A stretch of DNA of 64,000 nt from Actinobacillus arthritidis. Lineage in GTDB: Bacteria > Pseudomonadota > Gammaproteobacteria > Enterobacterales > Pasteurellaceae. A program made the translations under genes and the position numbers. The stretch is taken from assembly GCF_029774155.1 (NCBI RefSeq), contig NZ_CP103833.1, positions 434,001 to 498,000 on the forward strand, in the 5' to 3' direction. The notes beneath the pieces are model-generated. The model did not search any database. It was not told the DNA's origin and saw nothing but the letters and a program-made list of their open reading frames with translations. Positions 50,374 to 60,327 of this stretch are shown piece after piece. How positions within the stretch are numbered: position 1 is the stretch's first letter; every line of letters begins with the position of its first letter.

Positions 50374-51015
50374 TGGGCAAAATCATTTTCGTATCGGGCA
50401 TTGATACCGACATTGGCAAAACGGTTGCCACCGGATTTTATGCTAAACGTTTGATAGAACGAGGCTACTCGGTGATTACACAAAAAATGATTCAAACCGG
50501 CTGTGAGGGAATTTCCAGTGATATTCTACAACACCGCCAAATGCAAAATATGCCGTTAACTCAAGAGGATAAAGACGGTATTACTTGTCCTTATCTTTTT
50601 CATTACCCTTGTTCGCCACATTTGGCGCGGAAATGGAAAATACCGTGATTGATACGCATAAAATTGCCGAAGCCAGCCAATTGTTAGCCGAAAAATATGA
50701 TTATGTTTTATTAGAGGGCGCAGGTGGTTTGGCTGTGCCTTATGATAACCAACATACCACACTTGATTATATTGCGGAGCAAAGCAATTACCGCTGATTT
50801 TAGTCACTTCTGGCAGATTAGGTTCGATTAATCACACCTTGCTCAGTTTAATGGCGTGCCAACAAAAACAGATTCCATTAGTCAGTTTGATCTATAATAG
50901 TTATCCGCAAACGGATGAAATTATTCAGCAAAGTACGCTAAACTATTTAAGAGAATATATTGAATGCAATTTCCCGGAAGCGGAATTTTTAGTAATGGAC
51001 AAACAAGAATGTTAG
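50373..51015 (+). CDS. bioD: Dethiobiotin synthetase (frame broken twice)
   Basis: BioD closes the ureido ring of biotin from DAPA, CO2 and ATP. The P-loop is GIDTDIGKTVATGFYAKRL, followed by TQKMIQTGC and LLEGAGGLAVPYD. Frame breaks near 50629 (a missing G after SPHLA) and near 50792 (a missing C after EQSNY) split the gene in three. Restored, it has 214 residues and ends MDKQEC. The stop overlaps the smrB start. Confidence 0.9.
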
Positions 51016-51550
51016 ATAACGAAGATTTTGCACTTTTCCAAGAAGCGGTAAAAGGCACGAAAAAAATTAAACAGGATACTTTTGTACCGAAAACAGCACC
51101 TCGTAAAAAAGTTAACGAGCTGAGAGAACTACAAGAACAAAAAGACACGGAATTTTTCTTCTCGGATGAATATGAGCCGTTATTACGAGAAGAAAATGAG
51201 AAAATCAAATATTTGCGTGCGGACATTGACCCGTATATTTTGAAACAATTACGCCGTGGTGATTTTCAACCGGAGCTTTTTTAGATTTGCACGGTTTAAC
51301 CCGTGAACAAGCGAAAAAAGAATTAGCGGCACTAATTTTGGCATGTGAGAGAGAACAGGTTTATTGTGCCAGCATTATGACCGGTTTTGGTACACGTACT
51401 TTGAAAGATCAAATCCCTCGCTGGTTGGTGCAACACCCTAAAATCATTGCTTTACACCAAGCACCAAGAGAGTGGGGGGGCGATGCGACAATTTTGATTT
51501 TGGTAGAACAAATCGAAAGTCCGGAAAGACGTTTATTTGAACGTAAATAA
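51009..51550 (+). CDS. smrB: SmrB ribosome-rescue endonuclease (frame broken once)
   Basis: SmrB is recruited to collided ribosomes and cuts the mRNA between them. The 180-residue restored protein has a basic N-terminal extension and a C-terminal Smr domain with [16 protein letters not shown] and [18 protein letters not shown], followed by APREWGGDA. One T missing from the T run near 51277-51282 splits the gene after QPELF. It overlaps bioD by 7 bases, but its function is unrelated to biotin. Confidence 0.88.
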
Positions 51551-51665
51551 CTCATGACAAGCGGTCGTATTTTTGCAAAATTTTGCACAGATTCGACCGA
51601 TTGATCTATCTATCTGATTCGGAAATTTGTAGAATGTAACCCTTTATTTATAAAGGAGAATTTTT

Positions 51666-52529
51666 ATGTTAGAACTTGTGATCGCTATTTTGTGTAGCGT
51701 ATCGGTTGGTGTGCTGATTAAGGTTGCACGCCAAAAGCAAATTTCCATTGATCAAAGTATCGCAGTGAACTATATCGTCACGACTTCGATGACCTATTTT
51801 TTACTGAATCCTGATTTTAAAGGGCAAACCGTGGTCGATATTGTGGCGAATAGCCCTTCGTCTTATTTGTTTTTTGCCTTAGGTTTCTTATTACCGACTA
51901 TTTTCCTGATTCAAGCCAAATCGCTTGAGTTTGCCGGTATTATCCGTACCGATGCGGCACAACGTCTTTCACTGTTTTTACCGATTTTGGCGGCATTTAC
52001 CATTTTCGGCGAACAAATTACCCAAAATAAATTAATCGCTCTTGTGTTAGCTTTTGTTGCACTTGGTTGCTTACTTTGGAAAACCCATCACGGTATGGGT
52101 AAAGGCGGTAAAATTGCGATTATTAGCCTTGCTTGTGTGTGGTTAGGTTATGGCATGACTGATACGCTATTTAAACAAATTGCTAAATCAGGTTCGGCTT
52201 TCCCAGTAACGTTGTTTATCGCCTTTGTTTTTGCCGGTTGTTTAATGTTTGCTTATTTATTACTGAAGCGTACGCAATGGCACGTACCGAGTGTGGTTGT
52301 CGGCTTAGTGTTAGGCGTATTGAATTTCTGTAATATTTTATTCTACATTAAAGCACACCAAGTGATGAAAGATGACCCGACTTTAGTGTTTACCGGTATG
52401 AACCTCGGTGTGATTTGTTTAGGGACATTTATCGGTGCATTAGTATTTAAAGAAAAAATCAATAAAATTAATTACTTAGGTGTCTTTATTGCAATTATTG
52501 CGATTATTTGCTTATTTTATTGGAAATAA
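51666..52529 (+). CDS. DMT-superfamily (EamA-type) permease
   Basis: The 287-residue protein has about ten membrane helices in two EamA-like halves: SVGVLIKVARQK and the second half from IISLACVWLGYGMTDTLFKQ. Close relatives are annotated only as DMT transporters, and the substrate is unknown. The ribosome site AAAGGAGAA precedes the ATG. A strong terminator follows. Confidence 0.8.
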   Translation: MLELVIAILCSVSVGVLIKVARQKQISIDQSIAVNYIVTTSMTYFLLNPDFKGQTVVDIVANSPSSYLFFALGFLLPTIFLIQAKSLEFAGIIRTDAAQRLSLFLPILAAFTIFGEQITQNKLIALVLAFVALGCLLWKTHHGMGKGGKIAIISLACVWLGYGMTDTLFKQIAKSGSAFPVTLFIAFVFAGCLMFAYLLLKRTQWHVPSVVVGLVLGVLNFCNILFYIKAHQVMKDDPTLVFTGMNLGVICLGTFIGALVFKEKINKINYLGVFIAIIAIICLFYWK

Positions 52530-52583
52530 TCCGATTTGAATCAATAATCGAAATTACCCAATAATGCGGTTTGAGCTATAATA

Positions 52584-52613
52584 AATCCTCTCCATTAGCT
52601 GATGGAGAGGATT
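52584..52613 (+). terminator. Terminator after the DMT permease
   Basis: AATCCTCTCCAT pairs with ATGGAGAGGATT over a 6-base loop and is followed by TTTT. Confidence 0.9.
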
Positions 52614-52635
52614 TTTACGTTTTAAGGGGAGAAGA

Positions 52636-54486
52636 ATGAAACTAATCAAGCAATGTAGTCAAAATTATGTGAATTGGGTGCTACGCTTAGGTCGGGCAAA
52701 GGCGGCTTTACTGGGCTTTTTTGTTTTGGCATTTTTTGCGATTATCGTCCAGGGTGCATTAACCTATTTATTCACCGGCGAAATTCAAACGCGTGATATT
52801 TTACGTTCGATTTCTTTCGGTCTGATTTCCGCCCCTTTTGTGATTTATTTTTTCAATTTAATCGTTGTTAAACTGGAAAAATCACGTATTCAGCTAGAAC
52901 AAAGTATTTATGATCTCGGTGTGTTGCGTGAGCAGGATGCGCATTTAAATGCCACACTTGAAAAAAATAACCGAGACAAAAGCGTATTAATGGCAACCAT
53001 TAGCCATGAATTACGTACACCGCTCAATGGCATTATCGGCTTAAGCCGAATTCTGTTAGAGGGAGAGCTAACTCAGCAACAACGAGAATATTTAAAAACA
53101 ATTAATATTAGTGCGGTCTCATTAGGGCATATTTTTAGCGATATTATTGATTTAGAGAAAATTGATAGTCGCCGTATTGAGTTATTCAATAAGGAAGTTG
53201 AGTTTTCTCAATTGATCAGTGATATCAGTAATTTTGCCAATTTAATGGCGGATCAACGTAAAATTAAATTCCATATCAGCTATTCGGATAATTTACCGAA
53301 TTTCATTTTGGTCGATAACGCTCGTTTAAGTCAGGTATTGTGGAATTTAGTCAGCAATGCGGTGAAATTTACCCCAGCAGGTGGTGATATTTACCTTGAT
53401 GTGCAACGAGTAGATGACGACCATTTTAGTTTTAGCCTACGAGATACAGGTATCGGCATTCCGAAAAACGAACAGCGCAAAGTGTTTGCAATGTTCTATC
53501 AAGCGGAAAACTCACAAGAGAAAAAGGCACAGGGCAGTGGTATCGGTTTAGCTATCTCAAAACGTATTGCTAAGCTAATGGGCGGCGATCTCACCCTTGA
53601 AAGTGAAGAAGGCAAAGGCTCAACCTTTACCTTAACGATTCAAGCGGATACGGTTGAAGCGAAAAAAGCAGTTAAAATCAATGATCATGCACTCAAAGTC
53701 TTGTTAGTTGAAGATATTGAAGTGAATGTGGTGGTTGCCCGTGCGATGTTAGAAAAATTCGGCTGTGATGTTGATGTGGCGATGACCGGAGATGAGGCGT
53801 TCGAGTTATTCGAGCAGAACAGTTACGACCTTATTTTACTTGATATTCAATTACCGGATATGACTGGCTTTGATATTGCAAGACAATTGCGTGAGCGCTA
53901 TGAAAACGAAGAAGTGGATTACCTGCCGCTTTTAGTTGCGCTAACTGCCAATATTATGCAAACCAAACAAGAATATCAGCAACAAGGTATGGATGATGTA
54001 TTGCGTAAACCGCTTTCGTTAGAAGCGTTATCCGAATGTTTGAATCATTACTTTAATAGCGATTTTATGGAAAAAACCGGTGAAATTAGACCGCTTGTAG
54101 AAATGGAAGAAACGCTAAATTTACCTTATGATCGTAAAATCTTATCCGAATTAATCGAAGTAATGGGCGCAAAAGCCGTATTAGCGAATTTTGAGTTATT
54201 TGCGAAACTTATGCCTACATATCTGGATAACTTACAGCAATATCTTACCGAATGGTTAGCGACCGATTCCGCAGAAATGCGTAAAAACACGGCGGATGAA
54301 GCTCATAAGATCAAAGGAGCGCTTGCTTCAGTCAGCTTAAAACGCTTGCAAGAAATTGCTCAGTATGCCCAAACCGATAACGGTGAAATTTGGGAAGAGC
54401 ATATTGCGCAATGGGTGTTCCAAATTGCGCGACAATGGCAAGCGGATTTAGCTTTAGCGGAGCATTGGGTAAAAGAAAATTACTGA
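52636..54486 (+). CDS. arcB: Hybrid sensor histidine kinase ArcB
   Basis: ArcB senses the redox state of the quinone pool and phosphorylates ArcA. The 616-residue protein has two membrane helices at the N-terminus, then a kinase with H124 in SHELRTPLNGIIGLSRIL, N box NLVSNAVKFTPAG and G boxes DTGIGIP and GSGIGLAIS. A receiver with D403 in LILLDIQLPDMTG and an HPt domain with H557 in EAHKIKGALASVS follow. E. coli ArcB (778 residues) has a PAS domain between the membrane and the kinase; here the coiled linker leads straight to the kinase, as in the shorter Haemophilus protein. Confidence 0.92.
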   Translation: MKLIKQCSQNYVNWVLRLGRAKAALLGFFVLAFFAIIVQGALTYLFTGEIQTRDILRSISFGLISAPFVIYFFNLIVVKLEKSRIQLEQSIYDLGVLREQDAHLNATLEKNNRDKSVLMATISHELRTPLNGIIGLSRILLEGELTQQQREYLKTINISAVSLGHIFSDIIDLEKIDSRRIELFNKEVEFSQLISDISNFANLMADQRKIKFHISYSDNLPNFILVDNARLSQVLWNLVSNAVKFTPAGGDIYLDVQRVDDDHFSFSLRDTGIGIPKNEQRKVFAMFYQAENSQEKKAQGSGIGLAISKRIAKLMGGDLTLESEEGKGSTFTLTIQADTVEAKKAVKINDHALKVLLVEDIEVNVVVARAMLEKFGCDVDVAMTGDEAFELFEQNSYDLILLDIQLPDMTGFDIARQLRERYENEEVDYLPLLVALTANIMQTKQEYQQQGMDDVLRKPLSLEALSECLNHYFNSDFMEKTGEIRPLVEMEETLNLPYDRKILSELIEVMGAKAVLANFELFAKLMPTYLDNLQQYLTEWLATDSAEMRKNTADEAHKIKGALASVSLKRLQEIAQYAQTDNGEIWEEHIAQWVFQIARQWQADLALAEHWVKENY

Positions 54487-54521
54487 TGTGATTTCGTCAA
54501 GAAAATGGGGGATTGGATTTA

Positions 54522-55085
54522 TTATCCGTTTCCCCATTTTTTATGTTTAGGGTTGACGAATTCAATGCCTTTATCTTTAAAATCAATCCCTTCCAATTCC
54601 AATAAATAGCGTTTTGCCGGCAAGCCGCCACCGAAGCCGGTCAGCGTTTGGCTTTTTCCTAATACTCTGTGACAAGGCACGATAATCGAAATCGGGTTGC
54701 GACCTACCGCTCCACCGACAGCACGCATTGCATTCGGTTTACCAAGCTGTTGAGCGATTTCACCATAGCTTGTCGTTTTGCCATAAGGAATGGTTAATAA
54801 AATCTTCCATACGGATTTTTGGAATTCCGTACCTTGTGGCGCCAGAAAATCCAAATGCTGGAATTCCAATTTCTCACCGGCAAAATAGCGGTCTAAAATG
54901 TGGCGTGTTTTGCAAAAAATGTCAAAAATTTGACCGCTTGCTTCAGTAGCAATTTGCCATTTTTGAGCATCAGTAGTGAGTTGCTCTTGTTCAAACTCAA
55001 TACCGAGGAGTCCGTTATCATTAGCAATCAATAGCGACTTTCCGACAGGTGAGTGGTAATATTGATAGTGAATATTGGATGGCAT
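54522..55085 (-). CDS. ogt: Methylated-DNA--protein-cysteine methyltransferase
   Basis: The protein removes alkyl groups from O6-alkylguanine in a single-use reaction. The 187-residue sequence has the helix-turn-helix and active-site block VGGAVGRNPISIIVPCHRVL, with the acceptor cysteine in PCHR. No Ada N-terminal domain is present, so ogt fits better than ada. Confidence 0.9.
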   Translation of the reverse strand: MPSNIHYQYYHSPVGKSLLIANDNGLLGIEFEQEQLTTDAQKWQIATEASGQIFDIFCKTRHILDRYFAGEKLEFQHLDFLAPQGTEFQKSVWKILLTIPYGKTTSYGEIAQQLGKPNAMRAVGGAVGRNPISIIVPCHRVLGKSQTLTGFGGGLPAKRYLLELEGIDFKDKGIEFVNPKHKKWGNG

Positions 55086-55109
55086 ATTTTACTCCGTTTC
55101 CAAATAAAA

Positions 55110-55136
55110 AAGGCCTGTAATCAGTTTACACGCCTT
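55110..55136 (-). terminator. Terminator after fadL
   Basis: AAGGCCTGTAA pairs with TTACACGCCTT with one mismatch; the minus strand continues into TTTTTT. Confidence 0.65.
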
Positions 55137-55171
55137 CTAAACATTCGTAATTACCTATTTTGAGTTAGATA

Positions 55172-56551
55172 TTAGAATTTGTAGTTAAGATTTAAGCCGT
55201 AGAGGTTACCGCGAGCTTTAATTTTAAATGCCGTTCCTTTTTCGTCAAAGCTATTTGCCGTACCACGTAAGAACGCATAACCGGCATCAACCGAAAGTGC
55301 CGGTGTTACACGATATGTTGCACCCACTGAATACCACATACGGTTTGTATCCGGAATAGAAATTGACGGATGATTGGTGCTTGCATTTTCATCATAAGCA
55401 ATACCTGCACGTAATGTTAATGGCTCGGATACATCATAAGATACGCCTAGCGCATAACGACTCGTATCAGAGAAATCTTCTTGTTTATGCAAGTAATGCT
55501 CGCCTTTTGTACCGTAAGCATCTAATGTTTTTAAACGACTCCATTCAGTACGTTTCCAACTATATTGAACTGCTAAGCGATCGGTTAATTTATGGAAACC
55601 TGATAACTCCCAATATGCTGGTAAGTTTAGAGTAAGTTTACCGGGTAATTCTTGACCTGATGTAGGGAAAGCTACGAGTGATGATCCCGTTAATGGAGAA
55701 ACGCCATTGCTATAATGTCCTTTGAATTTTACGTCTACAGGCGAATGATAAGCTAAACCCCAACGATGATTTTCGTTTAACTCATAAGTTAAACCAGCAT
55801 TCCAACCTAATGACCATTCATCGCCTGAAACACGAGCTACTTCAGTTGAACGTTTGTAAGATGATAAAGTATTTGCAACAAGTTTATATTGCCCTGTCGC
55901 CATTGTCGCTTGTTGGTTCCCTGTTACTTTAGCAAGTTGTTCATAACGTTGTGAAGCAAGTTCAGCTTCTTTTGCTTTTTGTTCAACCAAGGTCGCGTTA
56001 TCACCTAAATGACGAATAAACTCTGCTTTTGAATAAACAACATTTAAACCAGCACCAATACTAAAACCGTGGCCTAATTTATATGCACCACTGAAGTTAA
56101 AGTTATGTGCTTGTAATTCGGTATTACCGCCTAATGATCCCGCTGCAAAATCAGTTGGATATTTTGTTTTTAAACCATAATTGACGTTATAGCCTAAACC
56201 TAATGAGAAATCATCATTTACTGGTAATACAAAATACATATTAGGAATAGGAGCGGTTGGTACGACATTACCTGCATAGGCTTGATTACCGTTTTGTGTT
56301 GTACCACGGACACTTAAATCGGTATCGACAAGAACACCACCTGCTGAAATTTCAGGACGTTTGAATTTTGTCATTAACGCCGGGTTATTTGCAACTACTG
56401 AGGCATTATCTACAACGGCGCTGTTACCAGCATAAGCCATACCTAGCCCTGAAGTTGAAACTTCAGCTAGTTGGAATAAAGATGCGGAAGCACTACTTGC
56501 TGATAAAGTAATGAGAGAGGCAAGTAAAGTTTTGTTAAATTTGTTATTCAT
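55172..56551 (-). CDS. fadL: FadL/OmpP1-type outer membrane long-chain fatty acid transporter
   Basis: FadL proteins are 14-strand beta barrels that admit long-chain fatty acids and other hydrophobic compounds. The 459-residue precursor has a signal peptide ending SASSASAS and then LFQLAEVSTSGLGMAYAGN, where the N-terminal plug and the family motif are visible. PALMTKFKRPE matches the NPA(L/I) segment. The C-terminus ends in alternating aromatic residues (NLYGLNLNYKF), with the terminal phenylalanine needed for insertion by the Bam complex. Two inverted repeats lie upstream. Confidence 0.93.
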   Translation of the reverse strand: MNNKFNKTLLASLITLSASSASASLFQLAEVSTSGLGMAYAGNSAVVDNASVVANNPALMTKFKRPEISAGGVLVDTDLSVRGTTQNGNQAYAGNVVPTAPIPNMYFVLPVNDDFSLGLGYNVNYGLKTKYPTDFAAGSLGGNTELQAHNFNFSGAYKLGHGFSIGAGLNVVYSKAEFIRHLGDNATLVEQKAKEAELASQRYEQLAKVTGNQQATMATGQYKLVANTLSSYKRSTEVARVSGDEWSLGWNAGLTYELNENHRWGLAYHSPVDVKFKGHYSNGVSPLTGSSLVAFPTSGQELPGKLTLNLPAYWELSGFHKLTDRLAVQYSWKRTEWSRLKTLDAYGTKGEHYLHKQEDFSDTSRYALGVSYDVSEPLTLRAGIAYDENASTNHPSISIPDTNRMWYSVGATYRVTPALSVDAGYAFLRGTANSFDEKGTAFKIKARGNLYGLNLNYKF

Positions 56552-56600
56552 TAGGTGTCCTTTTTAAAAGAAAATAACCATTAGGTAAGAACGGTTTCAG

Positions 56601-56614
56601 TGAACATGTGTTCA
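56601..56614. promoter_or_regulatory. fadL-side palindromic operator 1
   Basis: TGAACATGTGTTCA has half-sites TGAACA and TGTTCA with a 2-base spacer, about 50 bases before the fadL start. The shape fits a TetR-family repressor such as a FabR/FadR-like fatty-acid regulator. Confidence 0.6.
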
Positions 56615-56709
56615 TATTTTTGGGGTTGCTAAAATGAAAAGCGTGATTCTACGTAGGGAATCTAAAGCAAGCAAGCCTATTTACTTAAAAAAGAATGAGT
56701 TCCGACCAG

Positions 56710-56723
56710 TGAACACCTGTTCA
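56710..56723. promoter_or_regulatory. fadL-side palindromic operator 2
   Basis: TGAACACCTGTTCA is the second copy with identical half-sites, 109 bp from the first. Both are preceded by CAG, giving CAGTGAACA. Confidence 0.6.
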
Positions 56724-56954
56724 TTTTTATTCATATATTTCTACTGAGTGAAGTTTAAAATGTTTCGTTATATATATGTATAAATTGTATTTCTCTGAAG
56801 TTTGGCTCTCATCTATATTTTAAGTGAATCAAAAATCATTTATAATTATAGGGATTTTAGGTTAAAAAAGATGCAAACTATTCCTCTGTGTTATCAAGCA
56901 TAAATATTTGTATTTCTGATCATTTATAAAACCTTTCAGTGTGATAAGTGTAAG

Positions 56955-56979
56955 ATTCTTGACTAAAATAGTCGGGTAT
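56955..56979. promoter_or_regulatory. IscR binding site (type 1) of the isc promoter
   Basis: TTGACTAAAATAGTCGGGTA (56960-56979) lies at the core of the site. It matches the type 1 IscR motif TGACTANNNTAGTCRRGTAT seen at isc promoters. IscR carrying an Fe-S cluster would bind here and repress its own operon. Confidence 0.8.
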
Positions 56980-57032
56980 ATCAAAATTCACACATAGATT
57001 GATTACTTTTCTTTGTTAAAAGAGGGCAAACT

Positions 57033-57485
57033 ATGAAATTAACGTCAAGAGGGCGTTATGCGGTAACAGCAATCTTAGATATTGCGTTACATGGAAAATC
57101 TTTACCGGTAAGTCTTGCCGATATTTCTGAACGTCAAGCGATTTCTTTGTCGTATTTGGAACAATTATTTGCCCAATTACGTCGCGAAGGGATTGTACAT
57201 AGTGTGCGTGGACCGGGTGGCGGTTACCAATTAGGTAAGCGACCGGAAGACATTAGCGTAGGTATGATCATTGCGGCGGTGAATGAAAACCTTGATGTCA
57301 CTAAATGTAAAGGTAGTGGTAACTGTAGTAAAAACTCACAGTGCTTAACGCACCATTTATGGGAACGCTTAGAAGACCAAATCGGTGTATTTTTAAATAC
57401 GATTACTTTGGCAGAGCTTGTTGAAGAACACTCGGATCACGATTGTGAAAAAGAGCATTGCCACGATCATTTACACAAACACTAA
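57033..57485 (+). CDS. iscR: Fe-S cluster sensor and repressor IscR
   Basis: IscR is an Rrf2-family regulator that represses isc when it holds a 2Fe-2S cluster. The 150-residue protein starts [20 protein letters not shown], has the wing [10 protein letters not shown] and the cluster cysteines in [13 protein letters not shown]. The tail is His-rich ([16 protein letters not shown]). It is first in the isc operon. Confidence 0.97.
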   Translation: MKLTSRGRYAVTAILDIALHGKSLPVSLADISERQAISLSYLEQLFAQLRREGIVHSVRGPGGGYQLGKRPEDISVGMIIAAVNENLDVTKCKGSGNCSKNSQCLTHHLWERLEDQIGVFLNTITLAELVEEHSDHDCEKEHCHDHLHKH

Positions 57486-57539
57486 TTGCAAAAAATTCAA
57501 TAAAAATGACCGCTTATTTCAAGCGAGTTAGGAGTAACA

Positions 57540-58766
57540 ATGTCAGTTAAATTACCTATCTATTTAGATTATGCCGCAACCACTCCAATGGATGAACGTG
57601 TTGCGCAAAAAATGATGCAATATATGACCAAAGACGGCATCTTTGGTAACCCGGCTTCACGTTCACACAAATTCGGTTGGGAAGCGGAAGAAGCGGTAGA
57701 TGTTGCACGTAACCATATTGCGGATTTAATCGGTGCAGACAGCCGTGAAATCGTATTTACTTCAGGTGCGACAGAGTCTGATAACTTAGCGATTAAAGGT
57801 GCTGCACACTTCTATCAAACTAAAGGTAAACATATCATTACCGTTAAAACTGAACATAAAGCAGTATTAGATACTTGTCGTCAGTTAGAACGTGAAGGTT
57901 TTGAAGTTACTTACTTAGATCCTGAAGAAGATGGTATTTTAGATTTAGCAAAATTAGAAGCGGCAATCCGTCCAGATACGATTTTAATTTCTGTGATGCA
58001 CGTAAACAATGAAATGGGTGTTATTCAAGACATCAAAGCAATCGGTGAAATTTGCCGTGCGAAGAAAATTATTTTCCACGTGGATGCAACTCAATCAGTT
58101 GGTAAAGTTCCAGTAAACGTGCAAGAGTTAAAAGTAGACTTAATGTCTTTCTCAAGCCATAAATTATACGGACCAAAAGGTATCGGTGGTTTATATGTAT
58201 GTCGTAAACCGCGTGTACGTATTGAAGCAATTATTCACGGTGGTGGTCACGAGCGTGGTATGCGTTCAGGTACATTACCTGTACACCAAATTGTGGGTAT
58301 GGGCGAAGCGTATCGTATCGCGAAAGAAGAAATGGCAACTGAAATGCCTCGTTTACGTGCTTTACGTGACCGTTTATACAATGGCTTTAAAGATATTGAA
58401 GAAGTGTATGTAAACGGTTCAATGGAAGAAGGCAAACGTGTAGATTCAAACTTAAATATCAGCTTCAACTTCGTTGAAGGTGAGTCATTAATGATGGCGT
58501 TACGTGATATTGCAGTTTCATCAGGTTCAGCGTGTACCTCAGCAAGTTTAGAGCCTTCATACGTATTACGTGCCATCGGCCGTGACGATGAATTAGCGCA
58601 CAGCTCAATTCGTTTCACTTTAGGTCGTTGGACAACAGAAGAAGAAATCGACTACACCATCGAGCTTGTGAAAAAAGCAATCGTAAAACTTCGTGAACTT
58701 TCTCCACTTTGGGAAATGTTTAAAGAAGGTGTGGATTTATCAAAAATCGAGTGGAATCACCATTAA
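57540..58766 (+). CDS. iscS: Cysteine desulfurase IscS
   Basis: IscS takes sulfur from cysteine for Fe-S clusters, thiamine and tRNA thiolation. The 408-residue PLP enzyme has [14 protein letters not shown], the PLP lysine in [14 protein letters not shown] and the persulfide cysteine in [17 protein letters not shown]. It follows iscR after a gap containing an uptake signal. Confidence 0.98.
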   Translation: MSVKLPIYLDYAATTPMDERVAQKMMQYMTKDGIFGNPASRSHKFGWEAEEAVDVARNHIADLIGADSREIVFTSGATESDNLAIKGAAHFYQTKGKHIITVKTEHKAVLDTCRQLEREGFEVTYLDPEEDGILDLAKLEAAIRPDTILISVMHVNNEMGVIQDIKAIGEICRAKKIIFHVDATQSVGKVPVNVQELKVDLMSFSSHKLYGPKGIGGLYVCRKPRVRIEAIIHGGGHERGMRSGTLPVHQIVGMGEAYRIAKEEMATEMPRLRALRDRLYNGFKDIEEVYVNGSMEEGKRVDSNLNISFNFVEGESLMMALRDIAVSSGSACTSASLEPSYVLRAIGRDDELAHSSIRFTLGRWTTEEEIDYTIELVKKAIVKLRELSPLWEMFKEGVDLSKIEWNHH

Positions 58767-58773
58767 TCATTAG

Positions 58774-58880
58774 CCTCCCCCTTTAGAAAAGGGGGATTGA
58801 GGGGGATTTGATAAGCGGTTAAATATTTGACTTTATTTACAAATCTCCCTAATAACCCCTCTTTACTAAAGAGGGGGAAT
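58774..58880. repeat. MITE-like palindromic element, copy B
   Basis: About 107 bp between iscS and iscU: CCTCCCCCTTTAGAAAAGGG at one end and CTTTACTAAAGAGGGGGAAT at the other, an imperfect inverted repeat related to the element at 27621-27743. An uptake signal core (AAGCGGTT) lies in its centre. Confidence 0.75.
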
Positions 58881-58901
58881 ATTTAACAAAAGGAATACAA
58901 A

Positions 58902-59285
58902 ATGGCATACAGCGAAAAAGTAATTGACCATTACGAGAACCCACGTAACGTAGGGACATTTGATAAAGAAGCGGCGGATATCGGTACCGGTATGGTAGGT
59001 GCACCGGCTTGTGGTGATATTTTACGCTTACAAATTAAAGTGAACGATCAGGGTATTATCGAAGATGCACGTTTTAAAGCGTACGGTTGTGGTTCTGCAA
59101 TCGCATCAAGTTCTTTAATTACCGAATGGGTTAAAGGTAAATCTTTAGAAGAAGCGGGTGCTATTAAAAACAGCGATATCGCAGAAGAATTAGAACTACC
59201 ACCGGTAAAAGTTCACTGCTCAATTCTTGCAGAAGACGCAATCAAAGCGGCGATTGCCGATTATAAAGAAAAACAAGCTAAGTAA
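58902..59285 (+). CDS. iscU: Fe-S cluster scaffold IscU
   Basis: IscU is the scaffold on which clusters are built. The 127-residue protein has its three cysteines in GAPACGDILRL, YGCGSAIASS and VHCSILAEDAI, and the HscA-binding motif LPPVKVHC. The RBS AAAAGGAA precedes the ATG; the MITE-like element fills the gap before it. Confidence 0.98.
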   Translation: MAYSEKVIDHYENPRNVGTFDKEAADIGTGMVGAPACGDILRLQIKVNDQGIIEDARFKAYGCGSAIASSSLITEWVKGKSLEEAGAIKNSDIAEELELPPVKVHCSILAEDAIKAAIADYKEKQAK

Positions 59286-59332
59286 TATTTAACTTTGGAT
59301 GACACGGAAAGCACGAAAACAAGCGGTTATTT

Positions 59333-59352
59333 TTTCGCAAAATTTTGCGAAA
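59333..59352. repeat. Palindrome in the iscU-iscA gap
   Basis: TTTCGCAAAATTTTGCGAAA is a perfect 20-base palindrome directly after an uptake signal (ACAAGCGGTTATTTTT), so it is partly the extended uptake motif. It may also form a hairpin in the operon transcript. Confidence 0.7.
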
Positions 59353-59426
59353 TCAACGTTTTCGGGTATTTCCGTGTTTTCCGTGGTAAAGATCGTTTTC
59401 ATTTAACAGATTAAAAAGGATAACTT

Positions 59427-59750
59427 ATGGCAATTACATTGACAGAAACAGCAACAAATCGAGTTCGTACATTCTTAGAAAACCGTGGTAAAGGTATCGG
59501 TTTACGTTTAGGAGTGAAAACATCGGGCTGTTCGGGACTGGCTTATGTGCTTGAGTTTGTTGATGTGTTAAATGAGGATGATCAAGTGTTTGAGCAACAC
59601 GGTGTAAAAGTGATCGTGGATGAAAAAAGCCTTGCCTATTTAGACGGCACCGAATTGGATTTCGTGAAAGAAGGCTTAAACGAAGGCTTTAAATATAACA
59701 ATCCGAATGTAAAAGATTCTTGCGGTTGCGGTGAAAGTTTTAACGTATAG
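59427..59750 (+). CDS. iscA: Iron-sulfur assembly protein IscA
   Basis: IscA is an A-type carrier that delivers clusters. The 107-residue protein has its three conserved cysteines in [14 protein letters not shown] and DSCGCGESF. It sits in the normal place after iscU. Confidence 0.97.
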   Translation: MAITLTETATNRVRTFLENRGKGIGLRLGVKTSGCSGLAYVLEFVDVLNEDDQVFEQHGVKVIVDEKSLAYLDGTELDFVKEGLNEGFKYNNPNVKDSCGCGESFNV

Positions 59751-59759
59751 AGGAAAATC

Positions 59760-60280
59760 ATGAATAATCCTTTTGCACTATTTGATTTACCGGTTCAATT
59801 TGAATTAGATAATGCTTTGCTTTCCGAACGTTATCTGGCATTACAAAAACAGCTTCATCCGGATAATTTTGCCAGCGCTCTTCAGCGGAACAATTAGCGA
59901 CAGTACAAAAGTCGGCAGATGTGAATGCGGCATTGCAGACGTTAAAAGATCCGATTTTACGAGCGGAAGCGATAATTGAAATTCATACCGGTGAAGCAAA
60001 AAATCTCGAAGAAAAAAGTATGCGAGATATCGAGTTCTTAATGCAACAAATGGAATGGCACGAGAAGCTCGAAACGATTGAACACCGTAATGATGAAGAC
60101 GAATTAACCGCCTTCTTAAAGCAAATTAAAACCGAACAAAAATCCGTTTTACAGCAATTGCAACAAACGCTTGAAGCGCAACAATGGCAACAAGCTAATG
60201 GGCTGACAGATCGCCTACGCTATTTTAAAAAGCTGATTATTCAAATCGAAAAAGTCGAAGAAAAATTCTTCGAGATGTAG
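59760..60280 (+). CDS. hscB: J-domain co-chaperone HscB (frame broken once)
   Basis: HscB brings IscU to HscA for cluster release. The 173-residue restored protein begins [17 protein letters not shown] and has the J-domain HPD in [10 protein letters not shown]. The frame breaks near 59878 after NFASA; one base restored gives [19 protein letters not shown]. The C-terminal three-helix IscU-binding part is intact. It starts 9 bases after iscA. Confidence 0.93.
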
Positions 60281-60327
60281 TGGTATCAGCCGGATACAAG
60301 CGGTCGGATTTTAAGAGAATTTTGCAA

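Larger units (their letters stand above)
56552..57032. other. Intergenic region between fadL and iscR (481 bases)
   Basis: This is the only gap over 300 bases in the window. It holds two TGAACA-N2-TGTTCA palindromes, the IscR site before iscR and an imperfect palindrome, GATTCTACGTAGGGAATC, at 56645-56662. I see no open reading frame or RNA gene in it. Confidence 0.7.
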
